This document shows positions 47,775 through 58,440 of a stretch of 64,000 bases of DNA, in pieces (position 1 is the stretch's first letter; each line of letters opens with the position of its first letter). The notes beneath the pieces are model-generated. The model saw only the letters and a list, made by a program, of their open reading frames with translations, was not told where the DNA came from and made no database searches. The translations under genes and the position numbers were made by a program. Source of the stretch: Cornus controversa (Eukaryota; Streptophyta; Magnoliopsida; Cornales; Cornaceae); the NCBI GenBank assembly GCA_026545225.1, contig CM048849.1:42060336-42124335 (forward strand), given 5' to 3'.

Positions 47775-50700
47775 GAAAAACTAGGGCACACTCATCAATA
47801 TTATTCTTTTCATGACTGCCTTTCTTAAACGCTTGTAATTCATTCACATGCAACGTCCATTAGCAACAAACATTCCTATGTAATTTGGAATAGAATAATT
47901 CATTTGGTACCCAAAATTGTAACCGAATTCTACTGGAGCCAAGTGTGGGTCTCACCAAAATTGAATCTGATTTGATATGTGGGAAGACTTTAATCAATCC
48001 GTAAAATATCAAACTGTATTGGATGAATTCTAGGAATCGGACTATTTAACCATGGCCCAATAGATTAATTTTCAGTTTATTAACTTTAGTTCATATATTT
48101 TAAAATAATAATGAAAAATAATCATTATAACCAATTTAAATTAAAAAATATTTGTATATGATATATTCTTAACAGATTGGATCGGATTTTTGAGACCTTA
48201 ATTTGAAATCCGATCCGATCCTTATGAATTCTTAATTTATGAATCTGCCACCGAACTATTGAGCTGAAATTTGATTCGATTTGCATGGATCAGATTTACG
48301 GATTGACGAATCAAATAAACACCCCTAATGATAAAAAGTGTGAAGCTTGATATAGAGTACATCTTGGACTAACTTTGCGAATGGTCCTAGGAGGTGATTA
48401 TATATACAGTCTGAAATTGTATACCGTTTTTTTCATTATAGTAGAAACCAACAATACCAAAAATGTTATAAATATGTGTTTATGCATTTTGCTTGCATGT
48501 CTGATATTCTTTTCTTTAATTTTCACACCACCAAACTCTAGTTGCTGATTGAATTCTTCAGCCCAAATATCATTACTCTTTGAAACATATGCATGTGTTA
48601 TGTGTTTATCGCGTAAGGTATTAGCTCAACCATGTAACGATACAATCGCGTCACAATTAGCAAAACCTTAATCTAAAATGCAGACAATATTATGATCATT
48701 AAGTAATTTCATCTGCGAATTCAGCATATATATATATATTAGCATGGACTAATATTCCACGCATGTCTCAAATCCAGAATCTTGGCATAACTATGTACTT
48801 ACTTAAGAGTCCCATCAGTGCTAGGAATATGTTACATTACAGTAGAACATATATAATCTTAGATTCCAAATATATCACTAGCTCTCTCAAGAATTTCATC
48901 AAACATGTATTGGACATCATGACTTGGTGCTATATAATCGAATTTTGCCAAAACAGGTTAAAAGGAATTAGCTCCCTCATAGTGGTATTGTTACCAATTT
49001 AGGTATTAAAGGGTTTAAGTGAGTGGACTTGGACCAGAATAGCATAAACATTGGCTCAAATCAGCAAGTGGATGGAGAGGCATCGACCCATCTTTTGTCA
49101 TACAAAAGCACGAGCCCATGTCAAGCCTAAATCCATGAAAGAGTGGGTGTCTCGTGCACACACAAAGTAGAGGGATTCTCATGCCTTGTCTCTCAAAGTG
49201 AAAGGAGTTTGAGGAATTATGTACTTGAAGATGAAGTTTGATGCAAAGCAACCTAGTTGATAGGCAAGTTTTAAGAGATGCTTTATGTAGTTAGTGTGTC
49301 TTTAAGACTCACTTTCAAACCCAAAACAAAGCCTCTTTTGAAATGAGATTTGTTCCACACTAGTCAACTATATTTGTGCTCTATGTGACAAAATGGAACC
49401 TAAGAGGATAGGCTATCAGCAAAGATTCTCGCTTCACTGAGGTAGGGAGTTTGAATCCCCTTGGACCGCCTCTAGCTGGCGTGTCTTTTATACTCACTTA
49501 AACCCTCGACCTTTTATTTGAAAGACGAGGAAATACTACTAAGTTACGACCTTCGATAATACAATTGAATAACTTTGAATTTACAAAGTTAAGAAAAACG
49601 AATTTTGATATTTTATTAATAAATAATGAATGACTAAATCGGCTCTGTATTACCTATCGAAATCGTCAAAACAATCCAAAATGACACTTGCTCTAAAAAT
49701 TACGAAAAAAGTAAATGCTAAGATAAGACGTAAAAACTAAAATAAGACAAATATATAAAATTAGCTCAATTTGAGTCCAAATCTACACTAACAGAAATTC
49801 TAAATTATGCACACATATATATATTATATATGCATATATATAGAATATTATTGTTTTAGGACAGTAGAGTTGGTTGAATATATACATGTGTTCATATATA
49901 CTACTGGTAGGACCATGTGTCTGTGGTTAGCTAGGGCACGAGAAAAGCTATTTGATCATTCACTCCAAGATTTGTATGTCAACAGTATGGGATACAAATG
50001 TATAGTCTATAGATCACTCCAATGAGCCAACCAAGTGGGCCAATGAAGCCTTCCTTTGTGCATTTACAGACCTAAAAACAGAAACTGTTTTGATTCTCTA
50101 GTGCTATGTCCCACTGTGATGTAGGCTTCAAAGACAATATTCTTAGACACATGCATGGTGAAAGAAGTGGACAAAGCCTAGACTTCCAATTCATCAAACA
50201 TGACAAACACATACATATATATTGAGTCAACTTCAGAGAAGCACTACTGTGGCCTAGTGATTCTAATACATTTATTTATTTATTTTGTCCACAATTATGG
50301 TATCGAAACTTTTCAGAGCACTCAATAATACACTACTTAGATATATGCAGTCTTATTTCACATGTATCGAATAATTATCGAAATAATTCGCTAGATGGCC
50401 ACAAAAGTATTCACTCACCTATTTTAGTTCACAAGCTTATGTGCCAAAATTACGACAAAACCATTTTAAACTTCTGAAATTAATGAGGAACAAATTTATA
50501 TATCATGAAAATATTGTAACTTTCAAAACAAAGAAAGATTCTATAAGCTAAAAGGTGATTTAATGCTATAAAAAGCTTGGATATTTCCGCTAAAAGAAAA
50601 TCTTTTTCTCTTTTTTCTTTTCTACCTTTTCTATTGACATGCACAAATTTCACTCCTTGAATTTCATGGGTTTTAATTGGTTCATTGTTTTATATAGAAA

Positions 50701-51560
50701 ATGTTTACGAATAAAGTAAATTCCAATTGCAATTAATTACTACATCAGCTCAGTGGAGAAAAAGAATAAAACAAAAAGAACTAAAATATTTCTATTAACG
50801 AGAACAAAACATAAACATAAACGAAAAAGTAAAAAAGAAAAGAAAAAAAAAATAGAAACCAAAACACACACTCAAAGCGCTTCCTTAATTTCAGGAGGCC
50901 GAGCCATATGTGAGATAACACTCTAATTTAACCTTGTGTTAAGACCTACGAGCCAAGGGATAGTCTCACCGAAACAATTCCGATGTATAAAATAATATGA
51001 TTTTTCATTTAAAATTATAAATTACATTCGATCTCAACCTTTCTCTATCTAGCAATTGAGAGTACTAACCTCGTTTTCTTATGTTAAGATTTGAACCTTG
51101 CACTCTCTCTAACTTAATGAAGGAGCAGCGTGTTAATTGATCATCGATGGTTAATTTTTATTGATTTATAATAAGTAGGAGGAATACTAATAGTTCCAAA
51201 TGACTATTTTTTTAAAAAAGAAATTAAATTTTAATATATTAAATCTTATCTGTGATGAATCATTGTATCACTAATCAGTTAAATTTAAGTACGAGACGTG
51301 AAAAAATTTCTTACTATGATTAGCAATGGTTATCGAGAAAAACATGCATGAACTTGCTAAATCGGTCTATTAGCTTCCACCATAAAATCCGGGGCTATAT
51401 CAGGAACTTCACTCTAAAAGGAAATACAGTTTCTAGTTTTTTTTTTTTTTAAAAAAAAAAAAACTATAAAATCAAAAAATCGGCGAGGAATTTGGCTGTG
51501 GCTTGGTCAACCCAATTTCTGCTTGGCCGTTATAGCTGTGCTGTGCCAAGTCAGCAACAT
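46182..51560. other. gene-free 5.4-kb interval
   Basis: AT-rich with no supported exon. Holds AT microsatellites (47734-47771 and smaller ones) and an imperfect ~140-bp duplication at about 47070-47270 (TATTTATTTTCATAAATAATAA in both halves, interrupted). Near 48320 is a MITE-like right end (AAATAAACACCCCTAAT). An LTR-like scrap lies at about 48400-48450. Two box-B-like words (AGTTTGAATCCCC near 49450; GGTTCAAATCTT on the minus strand near 51089) could mark further SINEs but lack supporting boundaries. Confidence 0.5.
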
Positions 51561-51700
51561 GCCACGTAGGATGCACGCTACGTGTCAACAGCAGGTGGGT
51601 TGCCACGTAGACAGAGAGTCAATGAATGGTCCAGCGACACCTTCGGGTTTGCCCAAGCTGACGGCGACGTACGGACATCCCATACTCCCTATATAACTAA
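51561..51700 (+). promoter_or_regulatory. CCT-gene core promoter with ACGT-element cluster
   Basis: Four ACGT cores lie within about 110 bp: GCCACGTAGG (51561), CTACGTGTCA (from 51578), GCCACGTAGA (51602) and GACGTACG (51666). These resemble binding sites for plant bZIP factors (ABRE/G-box-like). A TATA box, CTATATAAC, follows at 51689-51697 and a CT-rich leader begins about 50 bases later. Placement about 290-430 bp upstream of the start codon fits a promoter plus a long leader. Confidence 0.65.
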
Positions 51701-51803
51701 CTCTCTTCAAACCAATTTTACAGCTAACGTCCCCTCCTCTTTCAAAAATAGTCTTTCTCTTTTTCTCTCTCTCTATATCTATATGTATATCTAAACGTAA
51801 AAT

Positions 51804-51851
51804 ATGTATTCTCTCTTTCTCTCTCTAAAAGTCTTTCTTTGTTGTTCTTAA
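51804..51851 (+). CDS. upstream ORF 1 in the CCT-gene leader (15 codons)
   Basis: ATG at 51804 opens a 15-codon frame (MYSLFLSLKVFLCCS) ending TAA at 51849-51851, one base before the next upstream ATG. It is in the inferred leader, downstream of the TATA box. No evidence that the peptide is functional. Confidence 0.4.
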   Translation: MYSLFLSLKVFLCCS

Positions 51852-51917
51852 ATGGAGTTTTTTTCATCTCCATTGGTTTCAGTCATGGATTTGAAGCTAG
51901 GAAGCAAAGGGTGTTAA
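51852..51917 (+). CDS. upstream ORF 2 in the CCT-gene leader (21 codons)
   Basis: ATG at 51852 opens a 21-codon frame beginning MEFFSSPLVSV and ending LGSKGC, stop at 51915-51917. A two-codon ATG-ATG-TGA frame (51933-51941) and a third uORF starting at 51961 follow. Together they should reduce initiation at the main start. Confidence 0.45.
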   Translation: MEFFSSPLVSVMDLKLGSKGC

Positions 51918-51988
51918 TTAATCAAGAAACAAATGATGTGAGAGAGCTATATATAGCTAAATGTTTCATCGATTCATCGGAGCAAACA

Positions 51989-53047
51989 ATGTTGCAGGAC
52001 GTTATTCATCAGCCCGAACAACTTCCCATTGTAATATATATTTATATATATATATATATTTTTACAAATTCATGCATTGGCATATACATATACATACATA
52101 TATATATATTTGCATGCTGTTTTAATTTCTTAAGAATTTCCCAATAATTTTTAAGCTTTTATTCGGTTTTGGGTCTCGAATTTGTCAATGGGTGATTTTT
52201 TTTTTCCCTTCTCTTTTGGTTCATTAATTTCTTCATTGTTTGATGGTTTATGAGATGCTTTTTAAGCAATGACACATCATATATATGTTTGTTTTATCCT
52301 TTAATATATGTTTCTCTTTATATGAATTTTTTGATAGTAATGTTCTATTCTTCAATACTTTTTGTGCCTAATTTTCTTTTGCCTTAAATTTTGTTTCTTG
52401 ATTTGCTTGAGACAATATAGTAGAAGGTTGTGTATGGATTTGAATTTCCACATGATAAATAAGAAAAACAAAGAAACAAAACCCTAATTTTCATTGTGTG
52501 TTAAATGTTAATGCTTGATTACATTTACAAGGCACTTTCTTTTCATGGCTGGGGTTCAATTCCATGTAGACTATTACCTCGTGTAGTTGTCGTGACCTAA
52601 TCTTTGGTATAATATACTCGTGTATATGTGTGTGTGTCTATATATATATATATATATGATGCAATACTAGAGTTGGTCGCGGCTAGCTTATGATAAGTGT
52701 GATTGTCACCTTATGGTTATTTCCACTTTTCTTTTGATTTTTATGGAATATTATCTTTTAATCTTAGCTTTAAGTTTTTAAATAAAATTTGATTCTTTTG
52801 TTCATTTAGATTGATGAAACTTGAAAAGAACCAAATGGCAGCACTTCACATGCATAACATAATGGTTTCTTTTAGTGCTATGAATTTCTCAGTGTTTGTA
52901 CAAATTTGGATATTTCTGTATCTTTTCACAAAATTATAATGCCTCAACTTCCTACAGGTCACATGGAGCACTGATACACATCCTTTTCTACTTTGCACAA
53001 AATGCCCATCAGAAGATCATCCTCCTTAAGATATCAAATGTCTTCTT

Positions 53048-53083
<36 letters not shown>

Positions 53084-55901
53084 GATTTGATTCATCTTTA
53101 GGAGATATTGATACAAAATGATTTGATTTATCTTTAGGAGATATTGATATGTCAATCAGAAACATGGAGGTGATTAGTATATAAGAATTATATATATATA
53201 TATATTTGTGTATTCAAGTCCAATTTGACAAGAGTAGTACCATAGATTAGTGGAATATGAAGAAGCATGCTACATATTTGCAAAAAGTGCAAAAAGAAAA
53301 GGTCATGCATGATCTTTCTAGCTAGTTTCATTTTTATTTTTATTTTAGTATGTCATGGTTTGATGTTCATTGTAGTAACAAGTGTATATGCATGTTGATG
53401 ATCTAATTAATTTGTTAATTTTTGGTTCTGCAGGAAGACATTTCGAGCCCTCTTAGTGCTCAAATTTTCGACTTCTGTGACCCTGAATTATTCCCGGAGA
53501 CACTGCAAAACTCTGAAGTTACTTCAAGTTCTAATTGTTGCTATGAAGACAACTCTTCCTACACCACAAATCTCTCCTTTGCTCCATCAGATATAAAATT
53601 TATCAACACCATAGACAAAAATGGCACCATTAACACACCACCCAACATCAACACCACCACCACTGCCTCCACCACAACCACCACCACCACCTCCACCACC
53701 ACCCCTACTTCCACCACCAACAACAATAGCAACTTCTCTGTAATCTTTGACTCCCCGGAAGAGATTGACAATGACATCTCTGCTTCTATAGACTTCTCCC
53801 CTTCACCGCCTTTTTCTGTCCCTCCATTCATGACTGCACAACAAGATCAATTTGATCTCTCTTCTTTGCAGTCTCAAATTTCGGTTAATGGGCTCACACC
53901 ATACCCTTCTGACCCTGTTGTCCCTCTTATGGGGCCAACACTGCCTGCTGTTTATGAAGAGGAGTGCTTGTCTTCGATGCCTTATAATGTGCGCTTGAAC
54001 CCTTCATCGCCTTCTTGCTCTTTTCTTGATCACACGATTGGGCCTTACCTTCCCGGTAATCTGAATGCTGCCTTGTCTGCTGAAAATTCCGGGATTTTCA
54101 ATGGAAGTATGATTATGGGGACTGAACTCCAAACTCAAGAGTTGGAATATCAGGGAGACAATGGTGGGATTTTCTGTCTCGAACCTTTGCCACAGATAAT
54201 CAACTCTACCGAACTACAGGTGCTAGCTACGGTCCATTAAACATTATTTTCATGTGTGTGTGTGTGCATGTGTTCATAAAGTTTGTGGACTTCCAAATTG
54301 AATAGTTTTTTTTTTTTTTTTAAATTGAAACATAGATTAATTGGTTCAATTCCTGTCATGTTCTGTCCATTAAGTGGACTTGGTGAGCAAGTAGTGATTT
54401 ATATTATAGTAACTAAATTTTCAATTGTGTTTGGAAATGGAGGTTAGCAAAGGGAAAAAGGTAGAAAGACCGATGATGAGGTAAAATTTTAATTGTCAAG
54501 GAAAATGCTGTTTTTATTCATGACTGGAGTTTTTTTGGGGCTGCAAAATGTGTGTATATATATATATATATATATATTGGTGGGTTTTAATTTTTGTGTT
54601 TTATAATAAATAGAATACTAATGTAAACTTTTTTGAATTTGGTGATGACAATTCTTTGGGAAGGCACTTAGTAATGAGAGTCAACATCTTGTGAATGGGA
54701 GTGGGAATTCTACTCCTCTGGCATCAGAAATCTCAAGTTTGGAAGATTCTACATTCAAGGTTGGGAAACTCTCTGTTGAACAGAGGAAAGAGAAGATCCA
54801 TAGATACATGAAGAAAAGGAATGAGAGGAATTTCAGCAAGAAAATCAAGGTCCTCTCTCTCTCTCTCCACACACTCAATTGTATATACTGTGTATGCATG
54901 AATATATACATATAGATATTTATGTATGTAGAGTATGTATATGTGTGGAGAAATCTGCAGCAAAAGGCTTTGAACATGCATACTATATTTACACAATTAA
55001 TGTCCAATTTTCATTCCATTTTTTTTCTCCCGAAAGTAAAGCAAACGCACACACCCACAACATTACCCTAGAATGGCCTGAACTCTCAACCTCCCCTTTG
55101 GGGAGGAGAGATCATACAAACCGGACTAGTGGGCCGGTGGCTAATTTCCATTCCAATTTACTATTCCAAATGTACTATACATTAGCAGCTCCACTTCAAG
55201 CTAAATGTTCCAATAATTCACCAATTCATGTTGATACCTCCTATCACTACTATCCACACAAACACATATATAAATCCAATTAGCATAAGCATATATTTGA
55301 GCTCTACAGTTTATACATTGAATAACTTAGCTGAAATTGAAAGCCTATACACAGTATGCATGCCGGAAAACACTAGCAGACAGCAGACCTCGAGTTAGAG
55401 GAAGGTTTGCGAAGAACGATGAATTCGGAGAGACCCCAAGAACCACTTGTAGCAACCATGAAGAGGACACGGATGAAGATGTAAGATTAATCTCATATAT
55501 ATATATATATATAGTAATGATCTCTTGCTTACGGTGAGCAAGAATTTTTCTACACACTAAGCATAGTAACAGTTGGATATGATTTAAGTGTAAAAAAAGT
55601 AACTTTCAAAAATAATTGCGATCATATCCATACATAGTGTGAATGAATTTCTCACTCACTGGTGAGCAATAGATCATTTCTGTATATATATACATGAACT
55701 ATAGTCATTTACATATTAAAAAACAGCTTCCAAAAGACTGTTTTCAATAATTTCTATATTTACTTTCTCATTCCTTATTTAATTTTTTTCCTCCATCAGG
55801 TAGTTGTGAAAGAAGAAGATGACATCTCTTCAAATATCTTTGCTCATATCAATGGTGTGAATTCCTTCAAATGCAACTATCCTATCCAATCTTGGATTTA
55901 A
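51989..55901 (+). CDS. CCT-motif family protein, 5 exons
   Basis: Exons 51989-52030, 53434-54219, 54664-54849, 55355-55480 and 55800-55901; GT-AG, phases close, 413 residues. Exon 1 encodes only 14 residues (MLQDVIHQPEQLPI). A conserved N-terminal block follows (EDISSPLSAQIFDFCDPELF), then a low-complexity Thr/Asn tract (~85-113) from an ACC-rich run, and acidic and Ser/Pro-rich regions. The CCT motif (~317-358) reads RKEKIHRYMKKRNERNFSKK and YACRKTLADSRPRVRGRFAK, split by intron 3. An acidic tail ends YPIQSWI. CCT motifs (CONSTANS, CO-like, TOC1) mediate nuclear localisation and DNA or NF-Y interaction. There is no B-box or response-regulator domain, so this belongs to the CCT-only group (AT1G63820/AT5G41380-like). 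Target genes are unknown. Exon 1 and its start were chosen because the only upstream in-frame codons lack an ATG. Confidence 0.92.
53655..53730 (+). repeat. ACC-type trinucleotide run coding poly-Thr in CCT gene
   Basis: ACC/ACA/ACT codons with single TCC, GCC and CCT interruptions encode the Thr-rich tract of the CCT protein. The interruptions suggest it is older than a pure microsatellite, but length variation between individuals would be expected. Confidence 0.8.
55019..55142 (-). mobile_element. tRNA-derived SINE, family B, in CCT-gene intron 3
   Basis: On the minus strand it starts AGCCACCGGCCCACTAGT and contains a box B-like GGTTGAGAGTTCAGG, then TAGGGTAATGTTGTGGGTGTG, CGTTTGCTTTAC and a poly(A). 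The order matches the SINE at 39186-39309. A 13-bp target duplication with one mismatch, AATTTTCATTCCA (55006-55018) and AATTTCCATTCCA (55143-55155), flanks exactly 124 bp. It lies in intron 3 of the CCT gene in antisense orientation. Confidence 0.7.
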
Positions 55902-56370
55902 TCAGCTTTGCTCAGTGAAGCTTTTCTACAATTTTGCAGCACTATTCACTAATTCTGCCAGGATATATGGATCCTGGAATTAATAAAAGTTGAATAATTG
56001 GGTCATATGGTTTTCTTTTTAATAATCTGAGTTGTAGTTATATATATATATAGAGGAAGTAAATAATAATGTAACGTTTGTATATACCTTCATCTTTTAT
56101 GTGAAGCTTCAGAGATTATATGGAACTCTTGCATATTACTTGCTAGAGTACAAGTTGAACAAAGTCGAGTGCCTTTGTTAATTGTCAAGTTTATGAGATG
56201 TAGCTATGCAAAATATTCATTTACTTGGCAAATCATTTTGAGATGTAGGTAGTTTGGTTCACCCATCTGGCACATATGTCTCTGCAAACTTGGAGGGCAT
56301 AGTTTGGTGCATAGGATTAGGGTTTTCTCCGTAGTTATGACCGCTAGTAGTAGCTTGATAATAGATGACA

Positions 56371-56403
<33 letters not shown>

Positions 56404-56440
56404 TTTTCATCATCAGAATGGAGGTCGTTTTATGCTGCAG
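55902..56440. other. 3' flank of CCT gene
   Basis: Presumed 3' UTR and intergenic DNA. AATAAAAGTTGAAT at about 55981 could be a polyadenylation signal. A TATA repeat lies at 56372-56402. Nothing else is recognised. Confidence 0.4.
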
Positions 56441-56705
56441 TGTAATTTGCACATACAAGACAATTAAATCGAGGATGCAACTAAATCAGCTAAGTAACAC
56501 AATTAATCGAGAATACAACGTCATTAAATCGAAAACGCAACACCATTAAATCAAAGATACAACACTATTAAATTGAAAATGAAACATCAACACCCCAAAG
56601 TAATGTGTTGCGTCCTCAAAATAGCGGTGTTACATCTTTGTTTAATGGTGTTGCATCCTTGATTTAGCTACATTGCATTTTTGATTTAATTGTATTACAT
56701 ACAGA
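56440..56705. repeat. foldback sequence built of ~26-bp repeats
   Basis: The left half repeats CAATTAAATCGAGGATGCAAC-like units (variants at about 56460, 56500, 56522, 56544, 56567). The right half carries the inverse (GTGTTACATCTTTGTTTAAT near 56628, GGTGTTGCATCCTTGATTTA near 56647, then a further one). The centre is near 56596. It looks like a MITE or foldback element made of internal repeats; ends and target duplication are undefined. Confidence 0.65.
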
Positions 56706-56803
56706 AAAATATATATGATAGGGGATTTGGGCTCTTTTTGGTACCTTGATATGTCCAAGCCCGTTAATTCTTTTGGGCTATCCTAAAATGGCCTTGTTTT
56801 TTT

Positions 56804-57137
56804 AGCCCATTTATATTAAACCAAACAACTGTCTGGCCTGGCCCGATATGTATATGTATATGTATATATATTGTCCACGATGGTGAATCGGGTGTCTTAG
56901 AGTACTCCATAATTTATCATCGGATACATGCAGTCCCCTGTCCCACATGCACGGGGAGTCCTTATGTTTTAGCCCATTTGTATTAAACCAAACAACCGTC
57001 TAGCCTGGCCCGATATATATATATATATTGTCCGCAATGGTGATATCGGGTGTCTTAGAGTACTCCATAATTTATCACCGGGTACATGCAGTTCCCTATC
57101 CCACATGCACAAGGAGTCCTTATGTTTGAATATCAAT
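56804..57137. repeat. tandem duplication, 167-bp unit
   Basis: AGCCCATTT(A/G)TATTAAACC begins at 56804 and 56971. Both units continue with TCT(G/A)GCCTGGCCCGATAT, an AT run, TCGGGTGTCTTAGAGTACTC, CATAATTTATCA and TCCCACATGCAC, ending GGAGTCCTTATGTTT. Differences are few. Confidence 0.9.
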
Positions 57138-57769
57138 ATCACATAGGCCCATTGCCATTTTTTTTCCCACTTGACCTAAGCCCAAATAATAGTGTTTTCT
57201 TCTAAGATTAAACTTAAGATTGTAATATAGTTAAGAAAGCATAGAATGGTATCACCTCCATCGAACAAATTCAGAGTTATTTTTTTAATACATTAATTAT
57301 ATATTTATTTATCCTAACTATTATAAGACAAGAAAGGTAAAGTCCTAAAAGCAAATTTTATTTTTATTTTTTATAGTAAACAGGGCTTAATAAGAGGGAG
57401 AGAAAAAAAAAAATTATGGAAAGGAAATTCTTCTTGGTTGGTAACCATGGAAAGTATGGAGAAAAAACAAGGGAAAGTAAGAAAAATGTATTTAATTTTG
57501 CATGTCAATTTTCTTTTCTTTTTATTTATCCTTGATCATTTTTTAAGGATTATTAATTTTAATTATGCTTGAACATGAGAGAAAGTATAAGAAATTGCTC
57601 ATTCTTTTTTTTTTCCTTCCCTTTTTGTCTCTCTAAACCTCTTGCCCACACCCCCCCCCCCCCCCCCCTCTCTCTCTAAAATTGGAAATCAAACAAAATT
57701 CAGCCATCAAGAACTCTGCTAAAAATTTTCTTCTTTTCCCATCATTTTCGTGTCAGTTTTGAGTTGATA

Positions 57770-58290
57770 TATGCAAGGGCAGAGGAGGATTGTAAAGTGG
57801 GGAGGGCTAAAAGAAAGAAAAATTAAAAATGAACACAATAATTTTTATGACAAAAATATGTTATAAATATTCAAAAATAGATACAAAAAAAAAACGAGAA
57901 TGTTCTCTTATAGATAAATAAAATACATCATAGATAGATATAAAAACAAATATAATGTTTTCTTAAGTGAGTTATTGAAGAAGAACCATCTGTTCCTTAT
58001 GAGAGTCAAATTCATTAACTCTCGAATCTATATCAATATCTTCAGCAAGTTCTCTTTCATTGAGAATTATGCAATTTGCAAAAAATTCATCACCCATCTT
58101 GTTGCGAAGTTAGGTTTTCACACGCTTCATTACTAGAAAAAGTTTGTTCTATCGTTGTTGAATAAACAAGAAAGTCAATATGAGATGAATCAATCTATCA
58201 ATCAGATAATAGGTTTCTTTTGTTCAACTCTAGGAAGTTTTGAAGGAGACTGATGTCGCTGCTCATTAAAAGTTACCCCACTTTTTGATC
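57770..58290 (-). pseudogene. hAT transposase remnant (C-terminal dimerisation region)
   Basis: On the minus strand, 58010-58245 reads YLIDRLIHLILTFLFIQQR, a stop, NKLFLVMKRVKT, a stop, then LRNKMGDEFFANCIILNERE, then LAEDIDIDSRVNEFDS. This follows the hAT C-terminal dimerisation region of TTF-zinc-finger/ZMYM1-like plant transposases (family pattern: LIRLVLTLPVSTATTERAFS, then LRNKM-(E/D)-DEFL). Several stops make it dead. Near 57778 a GGCAGAGGAGGATT...GGGGAGGGCTAAAAG stretch may be the element's 3' end. Upstream transposase parts were not found. Confidence 0.65.
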
Positions 58291-58371
58291 TATCATTTTT
58301 TAGTTTATGGAACGAAAACAAAATTTTCATCTTGTAATGAAAGTGTTTCGATAGTCTAAAACAATAGAGGT

Positions 58372-58440
58372 AGGGTCGGCCCCGAAATTCTCAAAGGCCC
58401 TAAGCGAACTTTCTAGTAAACATAACACAAATTTTATTTT
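58372..58440. mobile_element. second hAT-type terminus
   Basis: AGGGTCGGCCCCGAAATTC, then TCAAAGGCCCTAAGCGAAC, resembles the AGGGTCGGCCCTGA...GGCCCTAGGCGA end of plant hAT elements, pointing right. The other end was not found. An AT/AC microsatellite region follows (58500-58585). Confidence 0.4.

Noticed and set aside
49380-49520. Box B-like AGTTTGAATCCCC suggesting a SINE
   Set aside because: Box A and target duplications could not be placed.
50890-51160. Minus-strand GGTTCAAATCTT with pyrimidine tail, SINE-like
   Set aside because: No flanking duplication and only one promoter box; left as a possibility.
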